This document shows, piece by piece, positions 7,197 through 12,614 of a stretch of DNA of 12,614 nt. A program made the translations under genes and the position numbers. Numbering within the stretch: the first letter of the stretch is position 1; each line of letters opens with the position of its first letter. The notes beneath the pieces were generated by a model. That model saw only the letters and a program-made list of their open reading frames with translations. It was not told the DNA's origin and did not search any database. Source of the DNA: an uncultured Pseudomonadota bacterium (GTDB lineage Bacteria > Pseudomonadota > Gammaproteobacteria > Burkholderiales > Burkholderiaceae); assembly GCA_946480245.1 (NCBI GenBank), contig CAMLIZ010000134.1, positions 1 to 12,614 on the forward strand, read 5' to 3'.

Positions 7197-8359
7197 ACGC
7201 CAATGAATCGTCGCTGCCGTTGGTAGCGCATGTGATCGACGAACTGCCGCCCGATGGCGCCGAGCGCTTGCTCGTGGACCTGATGCGCCGTCGCTCAGGC
7301 CGTTACCGGTATGCGATCGTCTGCCTGGTGAAAGGTGGTCCGCTGGAGGCGGAATTCGCCGCGCTGGGTGTGCCCGTGATCGTCATCGGCCGGCGCCAAA
7401 AGCTCGATGTCGGCATGGTGTTGCGCCTGGCGGCTTGGCTGCGGCGCGAGCGCGTGGCCGTGGTGCACACACACCTCTTCACGGCCGATGTGTTCGGTCG
7501 CCTCGCGGCCTGGCTGGCTGGCGTGCGCGGCGTTTTCTCCACGAGCCACAACGTGAACGGCTGGAAGGGGCGCGCACATCGCTGGTTGGACCGCCTGCTG
7601 GCGCTGGTGTCCGATCGCGTGGTGGGCTGCACCGAGGAAGTGGGGCGTGTGCTCGTCTCGCGCGACCGCATCGCGCCGCGCAAGGTGGCAGTGGTGGAGA
7701 ACGGCGTCGATCTGCGGCGCTTCGAGAGTGTGTCGGCCGAAGGTGTGCGTGCGGAGTTTGACATCGCGCAGGACGCGGTGTTGATGGGCGTGGTGGGCCG
7801 CCTGCATCCGCAAAAGGGCCACCAGGATCTGCTGCAGTCCTTCGTGCGCCTGCGGGCTCTCACGCAGCGCCGTTTCCAGTGCCTGTTCATCGGTGACGGC
7901 GATTTGCGTGACGCGCTGGAGCAGGAAGTGGATCGCCTCGGTCTGCGCGACGTGGTGCGCTTCACCGGCCTGCGCAGCGACGTGCCGCGCTTGCTGGTGG
8001 CGCTGGACCTGTTCGTGATGCCGTCGCGCTGGGAGGGCCTGCCGATGGCGCTGCTCGAGGCCATGGCCTGCGGCAAGCCGGTGGCCGCGACCGCCGTGGG
8101 CGGCATCCCGAGCGTGATCGACGACGGCACCAACGGCTTGATGCTGCCGCCCGAACAGCCCGAGGCCATGGCGCAAGCGCTGGCCCGCCTGATGGCGGAC
8201 GATGCGCTGTGCCGTGCACTCGGCAAGACTGCGCGTGACTGTGCCTTGCAGCGTTACGACGTGGGCCGCGCGCTGCAGGCGTATGAGGCGATGTACGACG
8301 AGGCGCTCGGTCGCACGGCACCAGCGGCGCCCGTCGCAGTGGGAGGTGCGTCGCGATGA
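7193..8359 (+). CDS. GT4-family glycosyltransferase (second)
   Basis: A 388-residue GT-B retaining glycosyltransferase. The N-domain carries LVAHVIDELPPDGAERLL (from residue 10), where the usual G-G-A-E is P-D-G-A-E, then VVHTHLFTADVFGRLAA and STSHNVNGWKG, part of the acceptor cleft. The donor domain has VVGRLHPQKG (200-209), LFIGDGDLRDALE and the E-x7-E motif E281-E289 (EGLPMALLE), then AMACGKPVAATAVGGIPSVI. There is no signal or membrane segment. The ATG overlaps the Wzy-like stop (ATGA), with GGAG at 7182-7185 and a 7-nt spacer. The stop overlaps the second deacetylase start by 4 nt, repeating the transferase-deacetylase coupling seen with the GT2 gene. Family call firm; donor sugar and linkage unknown. 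Confidence 0.93.
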   Translation: MNANESSLPLVAHVIDELPPDGAERLLVDLMRRRSGRYRYAIVCLVKGGPLEAEFAALGVPVIVIGRRQKLDVGMVLRLAAWLRRERVAVVHTHLFTADVFGRLAAWLAGVRGVFSTSHNVNGWKGRAHRWLDRLLALVSDRVVGCTEEVGRVLVSRDRIAPRKVAVVENGVDLRRFESVSAEGVRAEFDIAQDAVLMGVVGRLHPQKGHQDLLQSFVRLRALTQRRFQCLFIGDGDLRDALEQEVDRLGLRDVVRFTGLRSDVPRLLVALDLFVMPSRWEGLPMALLEAMACGKPVAATAVGGIPSVIDDGTNGLMLPPEQPEAMAQALARLMADDALCRALGKTARDCALQRYDVGRALQAYEAMYDEALGRTAPAAPVAVGGASR

Positions 8360-9207
8360 GCGCATCCGCCTGGCTGCGCAGCACGGCAGCGGCCGCCTGC
8401 CTGCCGTGGTCCGCCACGGCTGCGCGCCTGTGCCCTGGCGTGCGCGTGCTGATGTACCACCGCGTGGTGCCATGCGAGCGGTTCGACCAGCTGAGCGTCA
8501 CGCCTGCGCGCTTCGAGCAGCAGATGCAGTGGCTGGCGCGCTCGTGCCAGGTGGTGTCCCTGGCCGATGCGGTGGCCCAGTTGCAGGCCGCACGACCGGC
8601 GCGCCCGTGCGTGGCCATCACCTTCGACGACGGCTACCGCGACAACCTCGTGCATGCGCTGCCTGTGCTGCAGCGTCTCGGCCTGCCGGCCACGGTTTTC
8701 GTGACCACCGCGTTCTGTGACCAGGCGATGCGCCATCCGCGCTATCCGTCCGAAGACGGCCAGTTGCACCTCGACTGGCACGAGGTGCGCGCGCTTGCCG
8801 CGGCACCGGGCATCACCATCGGCTCGCACACGCTGACCCATCCGTACCTGCAGCGCGTGTCGCCGGAGCAAGCGCGCGCCGAGATCGCCGACAGCCGCCG
8901 GCGCATCGAGCAGCAGATCGGCCGCCCGGTCGAGTTCTTCTGCTATCCCTCGGGAGACGTCGGTCCACGCGAGCTGGCCGGGGCGAGCGCAGCGGGCTAC
9001 CGTGCGTCCGTCACCGTGCATCCCGGCCTGAACCGGCCGGGCATCGACCTGCAGGCCCTGCGGCGCACCGAAATCACCCAGAACGACGGCCGGCTCGACT
9101 TCGCTTTGAAGCTTGCCGGTGCTTACGACCCACTGCACGCCCTGCTGCACTGGCGGCGCCGTCGGCGCTTCGCCGCACAGGCCCACGCCACCCTCAGATC
9201 CGCATGA
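8356..9207 (+). CDS. NodB-type polysaccharide deacetylase (CE4), second copy
   Basis: A 283-residue deacetylase paralogous to the one at 4925-5728. Seen: VRVLMYHRVV (29-38), ITFDDGY (88-94; Asp91 and Asp92), GITIGSHTLTH (152-162; metal ligands His158 and His162), a conserved EIADSRRRIEQQIGRP helix, and FFCYPSGD (194-201) as motif 3. The tail ends LKLAGAYDPLHALLHWRRRRR-like, a pattern I know from EPS-cluster deacetylases. The N-terminus (residues 9-23, TAAAACLPWSATAA) is only mildly apolar and lacks a convincing signal peptide, so it is probably cytoplasmic or membrane-associated. That is less certain than for the first copy. The ATG has GGGAGG at 8341-8346 (9-nt spacer) and overlaps the preceding GT4 stop by 4 nt. 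A 10-nt gap separates it from the next gene. The duplicated motifs differ enough that this is not a recent tandem duplication. Confidence 0.9.
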   Translation: MSASAWLRSTAAAACLPWSATAARLCPGVRVLMYHRVVPCERFDQLSVTPARFEQQMQWLARSCQVVSLADAVAQLQAARPARPCVAITFDDGYRDNLVHALPVLQRLGLPATVFVTTAFCDQAMRHPRYPSEDGQLHLDWHEVRALAAAPGITIGSHTLTHPYLQRVSPEQARAEIADSRRRIEQQIGRPVEFFCYPSGDVGPRELAGASAAGYRASVTVHPGLNRPGIDLQALRRTEITQNDGRLDFALKLAGAYDPLHALLHWRRRRRFAAQAHATLRSA

Positions 9208-9217
9208 GCACCCGACG

Positions 9218-10351
9218 ATGAAGATCCTCTACTTGATGACCGAGCCGTTCGGAATCGGCGGCGTCCAGTCCGACATCCTCACCCTGTCCGAAGACCTCAC
9301 GCGCCGCGGCCATGAGGTGCACGTCGCCACCACCACCGGCGTGCTGCTGGAGGAACTGAAAGGCAAGGGCGCCATCCATGTGGACATCGACTTCCACTAC
9401 CAGGGCCTGCGCGGGTTGTGGCGCGCCGCCCAGGCGTTGCGCCGGGCTGTGCGCGCCGGCGGCATCGAACTGGTGGCACCGCAGTCGGTGCGCTCCAGCA
9501 TCGTGGCCTGGTTTGCGCTGCGCGTGCTGCCCTTCAGCTACCGCGTGCCGGCCACGGGGCGGCGCGTGCCCATCGTGACCACCATCCACAACATCCACAA
9601 CCCGCGCCATTTCAGCTATGCCGGCCACATCCTGCGGCGCTGTGCGGACTATGTGATCTTCGAGTCGCACTACGAGCGCAACCGGCTGCTGCAAAGCGGC
9701 CTGCCGGAAGCGCGGTCGTGCGTGATCCACAGTGGCATCGACACCGACCGTTTCCTGCCCCGAGAGCGCGATGCGGCTCTGGCGGCCCGCTATGGCATCG
9801 ACCTGCAGCAGCACACGGTGTTCGGCATCGTCGCGCGCCTGTCCGAGGAGAAGGGTCACTGCTACCTGATCGACGCCTTTGCACAGGTGCACGCGCAGGC
9901 GCCCGAAACTCGCCTGATGATCATCGGCGACGGGCCGTTGAAGCCCGACCTGGAGGCCCAGGTCCAGCAGCGGGGCCTGGCCGACAACGTGGTGTTCACC
10001 GGCATGCAACGCAACATCCCGGACTTCCTTGCGGTACTCGACGCATTCGTGCTGTCGTCCACGAGAGAGTCGTTCCCGCTCGCCGCGCGTGAAGCCATGG
10101 CGGCCGGCCGCGCGGTGATAGCACCGCGCATCGGCGGCTGCCCCGAAGTGGTGGACGAAGGCGTCACGGGCTACCTGTTCGAGTCGCGCGACGTCGCGCA
10201 ACTGGCCGAGTGCATGAGGCGCGTCGTCAGTGAACAGCGCCACGTGAGCTTCGGCGTTGCCGGCCGGCAGCGCGTTGAGCGGCTGTTCTCGCGCCGCTCC
10301 TGGGTGGAGGGTGACGAGCAGGTCTACCTGCGCGCACACGCCGCCGCGTAG
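9218..10351 (+). CDS. GT4-family glycosyltransferase (third)
   Basis: A 377-residue GT-B retaining glycosyltransferase beginning MKILYLMTEPFGIGGVQSDI, i.e. beta1 and the glycine loop start at once. Then come TTIHNIHNPRHFSYAGHILRR in the N-domain, VIHSGIDTDRF in the linker, FGIVARLSEEKGH (202-214), MIIGDGPLKPDLE and E-x7-E as E284-E292 (ESFPLAARE), followed by AMAAGRAVIAPRIGG. Here the usual P-S-x-x-E-G is S-S-T-R-E-S, with Ser instead of Gly after the first Glu. The ATG at 9218 is chosen because the protein then starts at the conserved strand; the frame runs further upstream inside the deacetylase gene. The nearby ATG at 9204 stops after five codons. The ribosome site is poor. The TAG stop shares one base with the next GTG. 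Family firm; substrate unknown. Confidence 0.92.
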   Translation: MKILYLMTEPFGIGGVQSDILTLSEDLTRRGHEVHVATTTGVLLEELKGKGAIHVDIDFHYQGLRGLWRAAQALRRAVRAGGIELVAPQSVRSSIVAWFALRVLPFSYRVPATGRRVPIVTTIHNIHNPRHFSYAGHILRRCADYVIFESHYERNRLLQSGLPEARSCVIHSGIDTDRFLPRERDAALAARYGIDLQQHTVFGIVARLSEEKGHCYLIDAFAQVHAQAPETRLMIIGDGPLKPDLEAQVQQRGLADNVVFTGMQRNIPDFLAVLDAFVLSSTRESFPLAAREAMAAGRAVIAPRIGGCPEVVDEGVTGYLFESRDVAQLAECMRRVVSEQRHVSFGVAGRQRVERLFSRRSWVEGDEQVYLRAHAAA

Positions 10352-11148
10352 TGGAGGACATCCGTTTCGTCGCCCGCGTGCTGTTGGAGCCGCTGGCGCT
10401 GGTCACGTGGGCGCTGCTCGCGCTCAACCTGCTGTTGTGGCGCCAGCGCGCCGCGGCGTCGGCACGCTGGCTGTGCGCGCTTGCCACGCTGTTCCTCGCC
10501 GCTTCGGCCTGTCCCTTCCTTGCCAATGGCGTACTGGCCTTGCTCGAGCGCCGGGCCGCTGCGCAGGCCGACTGTGCGCGCCTGCCTGCGGGCAGCGTCT
10601 TCATCGTGCTGGCCGGCGGCATCGACCGCGCTGCCGGCAACACCGAGGACATCGGCCATCTCAGTGAAGACAGTTATCGACGCACGATTTCCGGCGTTCA
10701 CCTCGCCGAACCGGTGCCGGACAGCCGGCTCGTAGTTTCCGGCGGCTACGGAGGCCATGTGCGCGAGGCCGACCTGATGCGCACGTTGGCGCAGGCCCTG
10801 GGTATGCCCGCGGGCCGCATCACGGAAGACCGCGACTCGCACACCACGTACGGGAACGCGCAGCAGGTGAAGCTGCTGCTGGCCGAGTTGCCGGGGCGCC
10901 CGGCTTACCTGGTGACCTCCGCGATGCACATGCCGCGAGCACTGGCCACCTTCCGTAGCGCGGGGCTGCAGGTGCGTGCATGCCCGGTCGACTTCCGGCA
11001 CGCCGAGCCCGAGGGGCTGGACGCCATCGTGCCGCGCGTCGACGCACTGCTGAAGACCTCCGATGCGGTGCGCGAGATACTTGCCTACCTCGTCTACAGC
11101 ATTCAGGGGCGCATCGATGCAGGCGCAGCCGCACAGCAAAGGGCTTGA
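10351..11148 (+). CDS. YdcF/ElyC-like membrane protein (DUF218)
   Basis: A 265-residue protein with two hydrophobic segments near the N-terminus (about residues 12-30 and 38-60) and a DUF218 domain. Conserved stretches are SVFIVLAGGID (82-92), VSGGYGGHVREADLM (129-143), EDRDSHTTYGNAQQ (159-172) and LVTSAMHMPRA (187-197), matching the family's GG, E-A, S-x-x-T-x-x-N and T-S-x-x-H-x-x-R-A pattern. Relatives include ElyC, implicated in E. coli cell-envelope assembly; the biochemical activity of the family is poorly defined. Topology predicts the domain in the periplasm. GTG at 10351 overlaps the previous TAG by one base, with no clear ribosome site, so reinitiation is likely. Its place suggests a role in envelope glycan or lipid-carrier balance during polysaccharide synthesis; that is inference. 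Confidence 0.88.
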   Translation: MEDIRFVARVLLEPLALVTWALLALNLLLWRQRAAASARWLCALATLFLAASACPFLANGVLALLERRAAAQADCARLPAGSVFIVLAGGIDRAAGNTEDIGHLSEDSYRRTISGVHLAEPVPDSRLVVSGGYGGHVREADLMRTLAQALGMPAGRITEDRDSHTTYGNAQQVKLLLAELPGRPAYLVTSAMHMPRALATFRSAGLQVRACPVDFRHAEPEGLDAIVPRVDALLKTSDAVREILAYLVYSIQGRIDAGAAAQQRA

Positions 11149-11149
11149 G

Positions 11150-11599
11150 ATGCGCGTGCGCTTCGGCGTTCTGCTGCTGGCGCTGGCCGTGGCGCCCGCG
11201 TGGGCCGCGCCGCCCCCAACTGCGGCCTCTGCGTCCGCACGTGGCCGCTCGCTGGGGCGAGACACCGACGAGCGCAGCCCCCACATCCGCCTGCGTCTGC
11301 CTCCGGTGCTGCCCGGCAAGGCTGCCAAGGTGTCGCTGGCATTGCAGGTCGACGAGAACCGGGGCTATCGCTTCGAGGACCGGATGCCGGGCGCGCTGCT
11401 CGACCTGGGGCATCTGGAGCATGGATGGAATCCGATGCGGGTGGTGGAACTGCGCCTGTTCGCGCTCGATGCGCATGGCAAGCCGGTGCCGGTCAAGGAG
11501 CGCTACGCCTGCAGCACCGGCTTCATGGCGCAGCAGGACGGCGAGCTGCAACTCGTGCTGAGCCTGGAGGGCCGGCGGCTGCGTTGCGACGTGCGTTAG
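11150..11599 (+). CDS. Small secreted protein of unknown function at operon end
   Basis: I do not recognise this 149-residue protein. It starts with a clear Sec signal peptide: basic MRVRF, hydrophobic core GVLLLALAVAP, then AWA before Ala20 as a good signal peptidase I site. There is no lipobox Cys. The mature part of about 130 residues opens with a low-complexity A/P/S/R stretch, then an apparently beta-rich domain (IRLRLPPVLPGKAAKVSLAL, VVELRLFALDAHGKPVPV, GELQLVLSLEGRRLRCDVR) holding two cysteines, Cys121 and Cys146, which could form a disulfide. The ATG at 11150 has AAAGGG at 11137-11142 and sits 1 nt past the YdcF stop; a start at 11117 would hide the signal peptide. It belongs to the operon by spacing and codon use. 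A periplasmic or exported accessory role in polysaccharide handling is a guess. Confidence 0.75.
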   Translation: MRVRFGVLLLALAVAPAWAAPPPTAASASARGRSLGRDTDERSPHIRLRLPPVLPGKAAKVSLALQVDENRGYRFEDRMPGALLDLGHLEHGWNPMRVVELRLFALDAHGKPVPVKERYACSTGFMAQQDGELQLVLSLEGRRLRCDVR

Positions 11600-11612
11600 C
11601 GCGCTCAGCGCT
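11598..11612. terminator. Short inverted repeat between convergent genes
   Basis: AGCGC (11598-11602) and GCGCT (11608-11612) can pair around a 5-nt loop and cover the stop codons of both converging genes. A 5-bp stem without a T tract is weak, so a bidirectional terminator role is only possible. No other terminator-like structure was found between the operon and the minus-strand gene, whose stop codons are only 5 nt apart. Confidence 0.2.
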
Positions 11613-12614
11613 CGTCGGCCATGAGCGCAAAGAAGTCCACCGGCATCACCATCTCGTAGCCGTAGAAGCCATAGGCTTGCGTATTGGCGCCGACCCTGAC
11701 GTCCACCAGCGCGTCGTAGTCTCGCTTGGCAATCTCGTGCCAGATCGGCTGTGTGCCATACCACTCGGGATGCGCCACCCGCCCCTCGGCCATGCGTTGC
11801 CGGTACAGGCGGTCCAGGTAGGCCAGCGGGTAGTCGATCAGCGTGTGGCCGCCTTCGTAGTTGCGGGTTGCCTCCGAATACACGAACCACTTGTGGGCGG
11901 GATCGTAGCCGTACTTGACCACGTAGTTCATGCACTGGAACAGCATGTCCTCGATCGTCGCAGCGGGAATGCCGGCGCCCTTGCCGGAAGCCGCCATGAG
12001 CTTGTCCTGCTCGTAGAACGTGATCACCGCGCTCAGCAACGGGCCGGCCATCCACGGGTTCGTGCCCGTAGCCTGCGTGCCGTTGGCGTTGTCCATGCGG
12101 GTCATCGTCCAGTAGCCAGTGCCCATGACGGCATCGTTCACGTTGACGAGCTTGTCGCTCACGGCTTGCGTCGCGGGGTTGTAGCCGATGTGGTTCATCG
12201 GCGTCTGCCACCACTGGATGAGGTAGTTGACGAGCTGTGCGTTGACCATCTTGTGGTAGGTGGCGTCGCCGGTCACGCGCACGTACTCGTTCATGGCGTA
12301 CAGCGGCCAGGCGTAGTCGCGCTCGGCCTCGCGGAACCGGGTCTTGTCGAACGGCGTCTTGAAGAAGTAGGGCGTGACGAACTTCCACCAGTTGGCGATC
12401 TCGGTGAGCACCTCCAGCGAGCGCTTGTCGCCGGTGAGCAGGTACATGTCGCTCAGGCCGCTGACATGCGTATGCCCCCAGTGCAGATTGCGCACCTGGT
12501 GGTCCTCGTTGTTGTGCCCCTGCGCGTGGATCTCGCCGGGTGGTTGCTGGCCCATGCGGTAGGCCGTGTCCCAGTAGCCCTTGCGCGGACCGTGCGCGAC
12601 GTCGACGTCGCCGA
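11605..12614 (-). CDS. Putative six-hairpin glycoside hydrolase or polysaccharide lyase, C-terminal part
   Basis: The frame runs without stop from the right window edge to TGA at 11607-11605, giving the last 335 residues; the N-terminus lies outside. The segment opens GDVDVAHGPRKGYWDTAYRM and continues through HNNEDHQVRNLHWGHTHVSGL and DMYLLTGDKRSLEVLTEIANWW. It then gives repeated helical pairs rich in W, Y and N (DYAWPLYAMNEYVRVTGDATY, GYWTMTRMDNANG, NPWMAGPLLSAVITFYEQ, DPAHKWFVYSEATRNYEGGH). The H-W/G-H-T-H then Y-L-L-T-G-D pattern followed by helix repeats resembles (alpha/alpha)6-toroid enzymes such as six-hairpin glycosidases and exo-acting rhamnogalacturonan-lyase-like proteins; I cannot place it in one family. 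A signal peptide cannot be checked. The Met at 12555-12553 is an internal residue, since upstream codons continue in frame. Next to an exopolysaccharide operon, a depolymerase for that glycan is plausible but inferred. Confidence 0.7.
   Translation of the reverse strand, partial: GDVDVAHGPRKGYWDTAYRMGQQPPGEIHAQGHNNEDHQVRNLHWGHTHVSGLSDMYLLTGDKRSLEVLTEIANWWKFVTPYFFKTPFDKTRFREAERDYAWPLYAMNEYVRVTGDATYHKMVNAQLVNYLIQWWQTPMNHIGYNPATQAVSDKLVNVNDAVMGTGYWTMTRMDNANGTQATGTNPWMAGPLLSAVITFYEQDKLMAASGKGAGIPAATIEDMLFQCMNYVVKYGYDPAHKWFVYSEATRNYEGGHTLIDYPLAYLDRLYRQRMAEGRVAHPEWYGTQPIWHEIAKRDYDALVDVRVGANTQAYGFYGYEMVMPVDFFALMADER

Noticed and set aside
7295..8473. 392-codon minus-strand open frame opposite the second GT4 gene
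   Set aside because: Same antisense artefact of codon bias. No ribosome site or recognisable domain.
9194..10339. 381-codon minus-strand open frame opposite the third GT4 gene
   Set aside because: Mirror of a real gene with conserved GT4 motifs. The composition (His, Ala, Gln) is typical of shadow frames.
1133..11599. Exosortase/PEP-CTERM-type EPS locus
   Set aside because: No exosortase, no PEP-CTERM sorting protein and no DUF3473-type deacetylase tail are visible in the window. The glycosyltransferases alone do not support that assignment.
10820..12388. 522-codon minus-strand open frame crossing the YdcF, orphan and hydrolase-like genes
   Set aside because: It overlaps three better-supported coding frames on both strands and shows no domain. 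The hydrolase-like frame has coherent aromatic helix repeats instead.
12598..12609. 12-nt perfect palindrome GACGTCGACGTC at the right edge
   Set aside because: It lies in the coding frame of the hydrolase-like protein (Asp-Val repeats) and is readily explained by codon choice.

Overview
The window looks like a chromosomal segment of a high-G+C betaproteobacterium, most likely Burkholderiales. The basis is the UvrB C-terminus, dense gene packing, GTG/ATG starts with GGAGG-type ribosome sites and strong G/C third-position bias. No species is claimed. I see no tRNA, rRNA, insertion sequence, CRISPR array or integrase.

Layout. (1) Positions 1-845 hold the 3' part of uvrB (nucleotide excision repair), whose start lies before the window. 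(2) Positions 846-1132 are non-coding: a 9-bp perfect stem just after uvrB, a weak sigma70-like promoter candidate (1033-1061) and a clear ribosome binding site (1119-1124). (3) Positions 1133-11599 are nine plus-strand genes with almost no spacing. In order they are a GT4 glycosyltransferase, a Wzx-type flippase, a membrane GT2 glycosyltransferase, a NodB-type polysaccharide deacetylase, a Wzy/O-antigen-ligase-like membrane protein, a second GT4, a second NodB-type deacetylase, a third GT4, and a YdcF/DUF218 membrane protein. A small secreted protein of unknown function ends this run as a tenth gene. Neighbouring genes mostly overlap by 4 nt (ATGA or GTGA), so this is very likely one operon. 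(4) On the minus strand, 11605-12614 is the C-terminal 335 residues of a helix-rich protein that I interpret tentatively as a six-hairpin glycosidase or polysaccharide lyase. It converges on the operon.

How it fits together (inference). The glycosyltransferases would extend a lipid-linked repeat unit on the cytoplasmic face, the flippase would turn it across the inner membrane, and the Wzy-like protein would polymerise or ligate it in the periplasm. Two deacetylases, at least one clearly lacking a signal peptide, are each coupled by a 4-nt overlap to the glycosyltransferase before them. This suggests that N-acetyl groups of amino sugars are removed while the repeat unit is being built, before export. 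No initiating sugar-phosphate transferase, no Wza/Wzc export or length-control genes, no exosortase and no nucleotide-sugar genes are in the window. They must be elsewhere, possibly beyond the right edge.

The most interesting points are the paired transferase-deacetylase organisation, the unrecognised secreted protein at the operon end, and the convergent candidate polysaccharide-degrading enzyme.
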